Source: Bradyrhizobium sp. CB3481
GTDB lineage: Bacteria; Pseudomonadota; Alphaproteobacteria; Rhizobiales; Xanthobacteraceae
Assembly: GCF_029714305.1 (NCBI RefSeq)
Contig: NZ_CP121647.1
Location: 6,840,501 to 6,904,500, forward strand
Direction of reading: 5' to 3'
Length of the DNA stretch: 64,000 bases
The notes beneath the pieces are model-generated. The model saw only the letters and a program-made list of their open reading frames with translations. It was not told the DNA's origin and made no database searches. Below are positions 7,970 to 15,772 of this stretch, one piece after another (position 1 is the stretch's first letter; every line of letters starts with the position of its first letter). The translations under genes and the position numbers were made by a program.

Positions 7970-9592
7970 ATGAACCGCGACATTCCCTACCGTTCGCCAT
8001 CCGATGCGTTTGCGGCCACCGCCGAACGACGGCCCGACGCGCCGTTCCTGCTCGCCCCCGCCAGCGCCCAGCTTGCCTACGCGCCGGAGGGGTTCAACAT
8101 TGCTTACGGAGCGTTCAAGGCCGAAGTAGACCGGCTTCGCGCCGAATATGCGGCCGCCGGCTATGGGCGCGGCGCGCGGGTAGCCCTGCTGCTGGAAAAT
8201 CGCCCGGTCTTCTTCCTGCATTGGCTGGCGCTCAATGCGCTCGGGGTTTCGATCGTTCCGATCAACCCCGATGTCCGCCCCGACGAATTGTCCTTTCAGC
8301 TCGAGCTGTCGCAAGCCGACCTGCTGGTGGCGACGGCAGATCGCATGCTTGTGACCAGGGATGCCGTGCTCGGGCGCGTCCGCCTGATTGATACCGACAG
8401 CCGCATCCCGCCGTGCCAGACCGAAATTGTCGCGCAAAGCCCCGAGTTCAACGACGAATGCGCGCTGCTGTTCACATCAGGCAGTACCGGCAAGCCCAAG
8501 GGCTGCATGCTCTCGAACCGGTACTTTCTGCAGGTCGCCGACTGGTACCTCGCGCAAGGCGGCGTCGCCGAATTGCAGGCGGATCGCGAGATCAATCTGA
8601 CGCCGCTGCCGATGTTTCACATGAACGCGCTGGGCTGCAGCGCGGTCGGCATGATGGTGCTCGGCGGCGCCGTGGTTCCGCTGGACCGCTTCCACGCCAA
8701 TCGCTGGTGGCAGTGCGTGGCCGATAGCGGCGCCACCGTCGTGCATTGTCTTGGCGTCATCCCCGCCATCCTGCTGCAACTGCCGGTCACCGAGGTCGAG
8801 CGGCAGCATCGCGTGCGCTTCGCTTTTGCGCCCGGTGTCGACGTCCGCCACCGTGCCACCTTCGAGGAGCGCTACCGCATCCCGATCGTCGAAGCCTGGG
8901 CGATGACCGAGACCGGCGGCGCGGCGGCGACGACCACCGCGCGCGAGCCGGCCGGCTTCGGCGCCCGCTGCGTCGGCCGGCCATCTGATGGGATGGAGTA
9001 TCGCCTCGTCGACGATCAGGGCGGCGATGTCGCGGTGAGAAAACCCGGCGAATTGCTGGTCCGCGCCAAGGGCAGCGACAAACGCGCCGGATTCTTCAGC
9101 GGCTATTTGAAGGACGAGCAAGCCACCGAAGCGGCGTGGCAGGACGGCTGGTTCCACACCGGCGATCTCGTCTTCGCCGACGAAGACGGGCTTTTGTATT
9201 TCTTCGACCGCAAGAAGACCATCGTGCGGCGCAGCGGCGAGAACATCGGCGTGCTCGAAGTGGAAAGCGCGCTGTACATGGATACGCGGATCGGCGGCTG
9301 CGCCGTGACGCCCGTGCCGGACGAGATCCGCGGCGAAGAGGTGTTTGCGTTCATCGTGCCGAACAAGGAGGTCGAAGACGCCGCTGCGCTGGCGGCCTCG
9401 ATCGTCAAGACCTGCGCCGAACGCCTCGCCTATCACAAGGTGCCCGGCTATATCGCCATCGTCGCCGAATTGCCGCTGTCGTCAACGCGCAAGCTTGCCC
9501 GCGGCGAGATCAAGACGCTCGCGGCAGCTTCCGTCACCGACAACCGCGCGATCGACATGCGTGCGCTCAAGGCCAAGCTGCGTCACGCCTGA
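7970..9592 (+). CDS. AMP-forming acyl-CoA synthetase, second paralogue
   Basis: Ligase of 540 residues of the same superfamily as its divergent neighbour but of a different subgroup. ATP loop TSGSTGKPKG (about residue 169), AMTETGGA, the TGDLVF...DRKKTIVRRSGENIG hinge, and a C-terminal ELPLSSTRKLARGEIK segment holding the A10 lysine. It follows the operator at 7862 by about 95 bases and converges on a binding-protein gene. Two ligases in one locus suggest two acids, or entry and mid-pathway activation. Substrate unknown. Confidence 0.85.
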   Translation: MNRDIPYRSPSDAFAATAERRPDAPFLLAPASAQLAYAPEGFNIAYGAFKAEVDRLRAEYAAAGYGRGARVALLLENRPVFFLHWLALNALGVSIVPINPDVRPDELSFQLELSQADLLVATADRMLVTRDAVLGRVRLIDTDSRIPPCQTEIVAQSPEFNDECALLFTSGSTGKPKGCMLSNRYFLQVADWYLAQGGVAELQADREINLTPLPMFHMNALGCSAVGMMVLGGAVVPLDRFHANRWWQCVADSGATVVHCLGVIPAILLQLPVTEVERQHRVRFAFAPGVDVRHRATFEERYRIPIVEAWAMTETGGAAATTTAREPAGFGARCVGRPSDGMEYRLVDDQGGDVAVRKPGELLVRAKGSDKRAGFFSGYLKDEQATEAAWQDGWFHTGDLVFADEDGLLYFFDRKKTIVRRSGENIGVLEVESALYMDTRIGGCAVTPVPDEIRGEEVFAFIVPNKEVEDAAALAASIVKTCAERLAYHKVPGYIAIVAELPLSSTRKLARGEIKTLAAASVTDNRAIDMRALKAKLRHA

Positions 9593-9607
9593 GCTGCGCG
9601 CATCACT

Positions 9608-10762
9608 TCAAGGCAGCAGCTTGTATTTCCCGTTTTCGATCTGCACCAGGATACGCGCGCGGCTGTCCACGCCGTGGCGATCGGCCGGCGTATAGCTGTA
9701 GATGCCGTGCGTGCCCACGACTTCCTTGGTCGTGAACAGCGCCTCGCGCAGCGCGTTGCGGAACGCCGGCGTTCCCGGCGCCGCCCCTGATGCCTTGGCG
9801 CGCTTGGCGGCATCGGTGAATACCAGCCAGCCATCGAATGCGTAGGGTGAGAACGCATCGGCCGGCGGCTCGCCATTGGCCTTCTCATAGGCGGCGCGAA
9901 ACGCCAACGCGACCTTGCGGATCGGATTGTCATCGGGAAGCTGCTCGGCTGCGGTCACCGGGCCGGTCGGGCAGATGATGCCCTCGGCGGATTTGCCGGC
10001 AAGCCGCAGGAAATCCGCGCTGATCATGCCGTGATTGCCGTAGAGCGGGCCCTTGTAGCCGCGTTCGGACAGCGCGATCACCGGCAGCGCGCCCGGCGTC
10101 CCGGTCCCGCCGAGCATGATTGCATCGGGACGCGCGGAGATCGCGCGCAGCACCTGCGCGGTCACCGAGTTATCAGAACGCGCATAGCGTTCGTTTGCGA
10201 TCACCTTGATGCCGGCCGGATCAGCGCTCTGCAGCAGCGAGTTGTACATGAGGTCGCCGAAGGCGTCGGAGAAGCCGATGAACGCCACCGTCTTCACGTT
10301 GCGGCTCTTCATGTGATCGACGATGCCCTGAACGAGCAGCGGCGTAGGCTGCGGCGTCTGCACCACCCACGGCCCGCCCTCGCCGGCCGCGACCGGCGCG
10401 ATCGGCGAGACCGCCACCATCGGGACCTTCATCTCGATCGCTGCGGTGGCCATCGCCAGCGTCTGTGGCGCGCCCGATGTTCCGATCAGGAAGTCGACCT
10501 TCTCCTGCTCGACCAGCTTGCGGGCATTGCGCGTCGAGGCCGCCGGGTCCGAACCGTCATCGAGCTGAATGACGCGGACTTTCTCTCCGTCGATCTCGCC
10601 GACATAGGCCTGGCCCGTCGCCAATCCCTTGGCGTTCGGCACACCAATCGAGGACACCGGTCCGCTGAGGCCGGTGACGAAGCCGACGAGAATTTCAGCA
10701 CGCACCGGCGCCATCGCGGCGAGCAGGAGCGCGGCGCTAATCAAGATCTTCTTCTTTTTCAT
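9608..10762 (-). CDS. Branched-chain amino acid-type (LivK-like) ABC substrate-binding protein
   Basis: Periplasmic type I binding protein of 384 residues with signal peptide MKKKKILISAALLLAAMAPVRA. The mature N-terminus EILVGFVTGLSGPVSSIGVPNAKG and the motif IQLDDGSDPAASTRNARKL are close to those of the LivK at 16728, so the two are paralogues. ATG 10762 follows GAGGGG by 4 bases. Last gene of the leftward operon behind the cyclase-family hydrolase, 27 bases away. Family members linked to aromatic operons often bind aromatic acids. It has no membrane partner next to it and may share the permeases at 17.9-21.4 kb. Confidence 0.85.
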   Translation of the reverse strand: MKKKKILISAALLLAAMAPVRAEILVGFVTGLSGPVSSIGVPNAKGLATGQAYVGEIDGEKVRVIQLDDGSDPAASTRNARKLVEQEKVDFLIGTSGAPQTLAMATAAIEMKVPMVAVSPIAPVAAGEGGPWVVQTPQPTPLLVQGIVDHMKSRNVKTVAFIGFSDAFGDLMYNSLLQSADPAGIKVIANERYARSDNSVTAQVLRAISARPDAIMLGGTGTPGALPVIALSERGYKGPLYGNHGMISADFLRLAGKSAEGIICPTGPVTAAEQLPDDNPIRKVALAFRAAYEKANGEPPADAFSPYAFDGWLVFTDAAKRAKASGAAPGTPAFRNALREALFTTKEVVGTHGIYSYTPADRHGVDSRARILVQIENGKYKLLP

Positions 10763-10789
10763 GACGCCCCTCGATGTAAGCAAAAATGG

Positions 10790-11572
10790 CTAAGTCGCCG
10801 GCACCAGCGCAAGCACACGCAGCGGACTGCCGGAACCGTTCTGGATCTTGAGCGGCGCGGCCACGATCACCGCGCCGGTCGGCGGCAACTGATGAAGATT
10901 GCACAGACATTGCAGGCCGTAGCGTCCGCCACCGTGCAGGAAATGATGCGCCGGATAGGGCGGATCGAGATGACCGGCCTGGCCGGCATCCGTCCCGATC
11001 GTCTCGGTGCCGAAGCCGATCACGCCGCGCTCTTCGACGAGCCAGCGCATCACGGCGGCGTTCGGCCCTGGCGTGTGCGCGCCGTCTTCCTTCAAATTGG
11101 CGTAGTCGCGCCAGCCCCTCTTCGACCAGTCGGTGCGCAGCAGCACCCAGTGACGTTCCGGAATCCGCCCGTGGCGGCTTTCCCATTCTTCCACAACCGG
11201 GATCGTCAACAGAAAATCCGGGTCCTGCGCGGCCTGCGCCGAGCAATCGATCACGCAGGCCGGCGCGATCATGTCGCGCACCGGAAGCGTGTCGACCGAA
11301 TTGTTCGGCAGGTCCTTGCCGGTGAACCAGTGGATCGGCGCATCGAAATGCGTGCCGGTGTGCTCGCCGAAGGTCAGATTGTTCCAATACCAGGCAGGAC
11401 CACTCGCGTCATAACGCGAAATCTGCTGGATGCGTACCGGCGCGGCCTGGCCGAACTCCGGCGGCAGCACGATCACCGGAAAGTCCGGACTCAGCGTGAA
11501 CGTCAGGTCGACGACGCGCACCGCACCGGATGCAACTGCGCCGGCAAACTGCATGAGACTGTTGCTGTCCAT
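10790..11572 (-). CDS. Cyclase-family metal hydrolase, probable isatin hydrolase
   Basis: Protein of 260 residues in the KynB/cyclase family of Mn or Zn hydrolases. The metal motif HTGTHFDAPIHW (His71, His75, Asp77, His81) is followed by GKDLPNNSVDTLP, a stretch I associate with isatin hydrolases rather than arylformamidases. Isatin hydrolase opens isatin to isatinate, a known intermediate of auxin breakdown in Bradyrhizobium. ATG 11572 has a GGGAGAAG ribosome site. It is in an operon with the DUF35-SDR and thiolase-like genes. Family membership is firm; the isatin assignment rests on motif likeness and context. Kynurenine formamidase is the main alternative. Confidence 0.7.
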   Translation of the reverse strand: MDSNSLMQFAGAVASGAVRVVDLTFTLSPDFPVIVLPPEFGQAAPVRIQQISRYDASGPAWYWNNLTFGEHTGTHFDAPIHWFTGKDLPNNSVDTLPVRDMIAPACVIDCSAQAAQDPDFLLTIPVVEEWESRHGRIPERHWVLLRTDWSKRGWRDYANLKEDGAHTPGPNAAVMRWLVEERGVIGFGTETIGTDAGQAGHLDPPYPAHHFLHGGGRYGLQCLCNLHQLPPTGAVIVAAPLKIQNGSGSPLRVLALVPAT

Positions 11573-11599
11573 TGCGCTTCTCCCGCTTCCAACAAGCCG

Positions 11600-12841
11600 C
11601 TACGCCCCAAGCTCGCGCTCGACCGCCTTGGGATTGGCCGCAAGGCGCTGGCGAATGTCTTCGGCGACATCGCCCACGAACACATCTTCAAGTCCGCGCC
11701 TCAGCGCCGACACGATTGACGACGCCACGACGCGCGGCGCGACCTTCGGCGGCGGCACGGTCTGGAACCACTCGATATCGAGCGGACCGGTGAATACGTT
11801 CACCACCTTGACGCCGCCGGGCCGCAGCTCCGCGCGTAGCGAGTGCGACAATGAAAGACAGGCGGCCTGCGAGGCCGAATACGCACCGAAGGCCGGCCAG
11901 TTCGCCAACGCATAGACCGACAGGATATTGACCCAGGCCGCGGCGCTGTTGACGCCATCGGAGCCCCGCATTCGCATCGCCGGGCCGAACGCCTGCGCCA
12001 GATGCACGAAGCCGAGATAGCTTTGGTCGATCTCGTCGCGCACGACGCTGGTGCCTTGACGATCGAGCAGCCCGCCGGCGCGGACATGTTCGGTCGTGTT
12101 CACGAGAATGTCGACCTTGCCGCCGATATCGGCCGCCAGATCGGCGACGGATTTCTCGTCGCCGATGTCGAGCGGCACGATCTCGACGCCCTCGATCGCC
12201 CGCAGCGCATCCTCGCCGCGGAACGGCTTCCACGGTTCGGCAACGCCGACGAAGATGATCGACGCGCCGGCGGCCTTTAGCGCAGCCACCGTTTCCTGGC
12301 CGACGATGCTCCGCCCATTCGTCACCAGAACGCGCCGGAATTTTGGATCGGCCGTCATTTCGCGCCACTGCTTGTCGTCCGTCATGTTGGAAGTCTCCCG
12401 TTCGGGATGGGCGAAGGCCACGGCCTGCCCGCTTTTGTCCAATTGAAACGACATCACGACCGGCTGCCCCTCTTCGCAGTCGGCATGCAGGTGCGTCACC
12501 AGCTTCGGTCCGCATTCCATCGCGACCAGCCCGATACGCCATGGCGCGCGCTCGCGGAAGTGCACATCCGCTGGAATATGCAGCGTGGTTTCACTGAGCA
12601 GCGTGCCGCGCCGCGGCGCATCCGTGAAGACGAGATCGGCGGAAAGGCACGCAGGACAGGCATCGCGCGCCGGATAGCAGAACACCGCGCAGGCGCCGCA
12701 GCGCTGCAGCATGAAACGGCCTTCAGCGGCAGCCCGGGTAAAGCCGTGTGACGCGCGGCTGCGCGCCCGCGGCGGCGAGGTCGGCAGCCGCGTCCGCAAA
12801 AGCGGATTCTTCCGGCGCGGCTTGACGATCGGCTCGATCAT
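11600..12841 (-). CDS. DUF35 zinc-ribbon/OB-fold protein fused to a degenerate short-chain dehydrogenase
   Basis: Two-domain protein of 413 residues. Residues about 30-150 form a DUF35 unit: a rubredoxin-like ribbon (CGAC...CPAC) followed by an OB fold, the usual partner of SCP2-type thiolases and Ltp2-type aldolases. Residues about 165-413 are an SDR, but its glycine motif reads TNGRSIVGQ and the catalytic YxxxK reads YSASQ, so the lysine is missing and dehydrogenase activity is doubtful. It overlaps the thiolase-like gene by ATGA, supporting a complex. The SDR part may be structural, as in pseudoenzyme subunits of the BbsCD type. Confidence 0.85.
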   Translation of the reverse strand: MIEPIVKPRRKNPLLRTRLPTSPPRARSRASHGFTRAAAEGRFMLQRCGACAVFCYPARDACPACLSADLVFTDAPRRGTLLSETTLHIPADVHFRERAPWRIGLVAMECGPKLVTHLHADCEEGQPVVMSFQLDKSGQAVAFAHPERETSNMTDDKQWREMTADPKFRRVLVTNGRSIVGQETVAALKAAGASIIFVGVAEPWKPFRGEDALRAIEGVEIVPLDIGDEKSVADLAADIGGKVDILVNTTEHVRAGGLLDRQGTSVVRDEIDQSYLGFVHLAQAFGPAMRMRGSDGVNSAAAWVNILSVYALANWPAFGAYSASQAACLSLSHSLRAELRPGGVKVVNVFTGPLDIEWFQTVPPPKVAPRVVASSIVSALRRGLEDVFVGDVAEDIRQRLAANPKAVERELGA

Positions 12842-14016
12842 GCGCCTGGTCCTGCAAGGATCGCCGCGCCCGAGGCGAGGCCGCGATCATAATTGATCAT
12901 TCCGAACCCCGACGCCAACCCGATGCGCGCATCCCTCACCTGCGTCGGCCCCGCCTGCCCGAGCACCTGACGCAGCGCTTCGACCACGCCGAGATAGGCG
13001 CCGCCGGCGCCCGCCTGTCCGACCGAGAGCTGGCCGCCAGAGGTGTTGTGCGGGAAGGAGCCATCGATGGTCAGATCATGCTGGCGGACGAAATCCGGCC
13101 CCTCGCCCTTCCGGCAGAAGCCGAGGTCCTCGAACTGCATCATCGAGATGACGGGATAATCATCATAGGTCTCGACGATATCGAGATCATCGGGCTTGAT
13201 GCCCGCCATCGCATAGAGCTCGTCGATATCCATGGCCCACCCGCCCCGCACCTGGACGGGATCGTCGCCGAACGCATTGTGCCGCTCGATCGTGGCGAGA
13301 ATTTTGGCCGCCGGCAAATTCAGCGATGTGGCGACATCCTCGCCCATCACCAGAAACGCCTCGGCTCCGGCGCACGGCATCACGCAGTCGAACAAATGCA
13401 GCGGGTCGGCGATCGGCCGCGCCGACATGTACTGCTCGATCGTCAGCGGCGTCTTCATCAGGGCATGGGGGTTGCGCAGCGCGTTGCTGCGCTGAGCGAC
13501 GGCGATCTTGCCAAAGTCCTCGCGCCGGGCGCCGAACGTCCGCATGTAGTTGCGCGCGATCAGCGCAAAGCTCGCATTGGCGCCGCCGGCGCCATAGGGA
13601 TAGACGGCGTCCTGATTGAAGCGCGAAAAGTTCTCCAGCGTGTAGCGGAAGGAATCGACATGGTTGGTGTCGCCGGCGACGCACGCCACGATACGGGCAT
13701 CGCCCGCCTGCACCGCCCGCGCGGCGCGGCGCAGTGCGGCAATCGCACTCGCGCCGCCAAGCGGAATGGTGTCGAGCCAACGCACGCACAGGCCGAAATG
13801 CTGGGTGAGGCCGATGCCGCTATCGAGCCCGGCCGTGAAGCTGGAGACACAGAACCCGTCGATATCGCGCGGCGTGATCCCCCCGCCATCGACCAGCGCC
13901 TTCAGCGCGCGGCCGATCCACCACTGCGCGCTCTCGATCGAGTAGCGCACATAGGGGATCGTCACCGGAACCGCCATCACGACCCGATCATATGGTGTTC
14001 GGATGGAGCTCTGCAT
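12838..14016 (-). CDS. Thiolase-fold (SCP2/lipid-transfer type) protein lacking thiolase catalytic residues
   Basis: Protein of 392 residues in the SCP-x/lipid-transfer thiolase group. The usual nucleophile Cys position reads PLGGAS (Gly88), the GHP histidine position reads VGQAGAGG (Gln334), and the C-terminal CxG position reads GLASGFG (Ser369). Real thiolysis is therefore unlikely. Ltp2-type members of this group, which also pair with DUF35 proteins, are retro-aldolases using tyrosines; Tyr284/Tyr287 (TYDDYP) and Tyr341 are candidates here. It is coupled to the DUF35-SDR gene. Start at 14016 has a weak ribosome site; an ATG 13 codons later is possible. Confidence 0.75.
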   Translation of the reverse strand: MQSSIRTPYDRVVMAVPVTIPYVRYSIESAQWWIGRALKALVDGGGITPRDIDGFCVSSFTAGLDSGIGLTQHFGLCVRWLDTIPLGGASAIAALRRAARAVQAGDARIVACVAGDTNHVDSFRYTLENFSRFNQDAVYPYGAGGANASFALIARNYMRTFGARREDFGKIAVAQRSNALRNPHALMKTPLTIEQYMSARPIADPLHLFDCVMPCAGAEAFLVMGEDVATSLNLPAAKILATIERHNAFGDDPVQVRGGWAMDIDELYAMAGIKPDDLDIVETYDDYPVISMMQFEDLGFCRKGEGPDFVRQHDLTIDGSFPHNTSGGQLSVGQAGAGGAYLGVVEALRQVLGQAGPTQVRDARIGLASGFGMINYDRGLASGAAILAGPGA

Positions 14017-14043
14017 CGGACCGCCGGATTCCTGTCTGCCGCC

Positions 14044-14472
14044 CTAGAGCACGGTCAGTTTCACGTCGATATTGCCGCGCGTCGCATTGGAATAAGGGCA
14101 ACGTTCATGCGCGCCGGCAACGACCTCCTCGGCAGCGGATTTCTCCACGCCGGGGAGCTGAACCTTGAGTTCGACCGTCAGTGCATAGCCGACCGCGACC
14201 GGCCCCATGCCGACTCTGGCGGTGACGGTCGGCTCAGCCGATGGCGTGATCTTGCGCGTGCGCGCGACGAGCTTCACGGCGCCGAGAAAGCACGCGGCAT
14301 AGCCGGCGGCAAAGAGCTGCTCCGGATTGGTTCCCGGTCCGCCCGGGCCGCCCAGCGGTTTGGGCAGCGACAGCGACACTGACAAAAGTCCGTCATCGCT
14401 CGCGGCCTTGCCATCGCGCCCGCCGCTCGCCGTCACTTCGGCCTCATACAGAATTTTTTCTGGCTGCAGCAT
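14044..14472 (-). CDS. Ohr/OsmC-family peroxiredoxin (organic hydroperoxide resistance)
   Basis: Small cytoplasmic protein of 142 residues. Two conserved redox cysteines are visible, in AAGYAACFLGA and in ERCPYSNATRG, the pattern of Ohr proteins that reduce organic hydroperoxides with lipoylated partners. GAGGAG lies before ATG 14472. It sits inside the leftward catabolic operon, 9 bases after the racemase-family gene and 27 before the thiolase-like gene. A role in detoxifying peroxides formed during oxygenase action is plausible. Confidence 0.85.
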   Translation of the reverse strand: MLQPEKILYEAEVTASGGRDGKAASDDGLLSVSLSLPKPLGGPGGPGTNPEQLFAAGYAACFLGAVKLVARTRKITPSAEPTVTARVGMGPVAVGYALTVELKVQLPGVEKSAAEEVVAGAHERCPYSNATRGNIDVKLTVL

Positions 14473-14481
14473 GTCTGCTCC

Positions 14482-15273
14482 TCAAGATTTGTCGGCTTGC
14501 GTGCGCGCTACCAGCGCGCGAAAATCCTGTCGGGAGCGTTCATTGGCGAGCGCGAAGCTCGGCCCCCGGCTCGGCTCGGTGCCGTTGAGCCGCCGCAGTT
14601 GCACCCACATCTCAGCGCTCTTCAGCGCAACCGCCGCACAGTTCACCACCGGCGCATAGCCGACTTTGAAGCCGTGCTCGCCGGCAATGAGGAGACCGGG
14701 CAGCACCCCGGCCGGAATGATGACATCGGCGCCACGATCGACCAGCGGCTGTGCGCAGGCCGCGAAGTCGCTCAACATGCGCGCCTTGGCGACTGCATCG
14801 CCCGCGAACGCAGCGCTGAAATCTTCCGGACGGCAGCCCATGCCGGTGACATGCACGATGCGGCCGGACAATCCATAGCGATCGGCCTGCTCGTAGTGCC
14901 AGACCTCGAAAGCTGAATCGAGCGTGACGAGGCCAAGCCGGCGGCCAAGCTGCGAGGCGGCGAGCAGCGTGGCCTCACCGGCGCCGACGACAGGGATCGT
15001 CAGCGCCGAGCGCAGCTCGTACAGTCCCGGATCCTGGAAGTGGCCCATGACATAGGCGTCGAAGCCGCTCTCTTGCGCCGCGAGGCCGTTGTCGATGGCC
15101 TGAATTGCACAACGCAGCTCGCTGAGACGGCCGAAGTCGCGGTCGGCGGGGGTGATGCCTTCGACGTGCACGCTGGTGCCGGGCGCCGCGATCTCGTTCA
15201 GATAGGCAGCAAGCCGCGCCATATAGGGCGCGCTGGTGGCCTGGTCGACGAAGCTCTGCCAGAAGATGCGCAC
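14482..15273 (-). CDS. Asp/Glu/hydantoin racemase-fold protein without the catalytic cysteines
   Basis: About 263 residues from GTG 15273 (VRIFWQSFVDQ matches usual family starts); open frame extends to ATG 15381. The fold signatures remain (GHFQDPGL, IPVVGAGEATLLAA, GADVIIPAG). In hydantoin racemases the first reads GCFGDPG and the last has a Cys after GAD...LG, so both catalytic cysteines are replaced here (by His and by the PAG segment). It is unlikely to be a two-base racemase. Possible roles include isomerase, decarboxylase or lyase on a pathway acid. First gene of the leftward operon behind the site at 15600. Confidence 0.7.
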   Translation of the reverse strand: MRIFWQSFVDQATSAPYMARLAAYLNEIAAPGTSVHVEGITPADRDFGRLSELRCAIQAIDNGLAAQESGFDAYVMGHFQDPGLYELRSALTIPVVGAGEATLLAASQLGRRLGLVTLDSAFEVWHYEQADRYGLSGRIVHVTGMGCRPEDFSAAFAGDAVAKARMLSDFAACAQPLVDRGADVIIPAGVLPGLLIAGEHGFKVGYAPVVNCAAVALKSAEMWVQLRRLNGTEPSRGPSFALANERSRQDFRALVARTQADKS

Positions 15274-15772
15274 AGCAGATATCCCGTTCACTGGCGGCGC
15301 GCGGTAATCACCAAACCTTGCGGTGAAGGCCGATGACACGCATGCACCGATCGTTGTGAGGCGCCTCGCAGGTCGCGCCATTCGATCGACCGAAATATTT
15401 CAAGCACAAAATAATTTTGGCGTCAATTGAACGGCGCATCAGCGTTGCTGCGTACGGCCGGATCGCTTTGCCGAAACGACAGGCAGACGTCGCCTCACCC
15501 TTTCGCACAGGCGAATTCTGCTTTCGCGCCTGCACACGGTGCAGCAAACTTTTTCCGCGAAGCACGAAACTGGCATATTGACCTTCCGCCGATAAATACT
15601 TTAGGCTTTAAACAATTGGCGGGGCGCCGGAGCCCGACGGGCGCATGTCGCCTTGAATAGTTGCGTTGATAGAGGCTCATCAATCGTGGCTGAGATCTTC
15701 GACCTCGGAACAGGACGGGCTGCCGGCAGGCTCGCGTTCGCCGCGATCGAGCCGGGCGTTGCGTGTTCCGTT
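15274..15772. other. 499-base intergenic region, promoter of the leftward operon
   Basis: No convincing gene. The part nearest the racemase-family gene is A/T-rich with palindromes GAAATATTTC (15392-15401) and CAAAATAATTTTG (15407-15419). The operator-like site at 15600-15612 lies in the middle. Short open frames on both strands lack ribosome sites and recognisable motifs. Confidence 0.6.
15600..15612. promoter_or_regulatory. MarR-type operator candidate upstream of the leftward operon
   Basis: On the minus strand this reads GTTTAAAGCCTAAAGTATTT. It aligns without gaps to the two sites at 28134 and 28287 (GTTTnAwGnCTAAArT) and, with one base less in the centre, to those at 6141 and 7862. It lies about 330 bases before the racemase-family start. 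Confidence 0.5.

Noticed and set aside
10031..11719. Long rightward open frame (562 codons) opposite the LivK-like and isatin-hydrolase-like genes
   Set aside because: Arg/His-rich composition with no recognisable domain; a typical antisense shadow of GC-rich codons. The opposite strand has clear family motifs and ribosome sites.
12838..14016. Ordinary acetyl-CoA acetyltransferase
   Set aside because: All three catalytic positions are replaced; the DUF35 partner points to the SCP2/Ltp2 branch instead.
13048..14382. Rightward open frame (444 codons) opposite the thiolase-like and Ohr genes
   Set aside because: No motif or ribosome site, and it spans two well-supported leftward genes.
14482..15273. 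Functional aspartate or hydantoin racemase
   Set aside because: Both cysteines needed for the two-base mechanism are missing.
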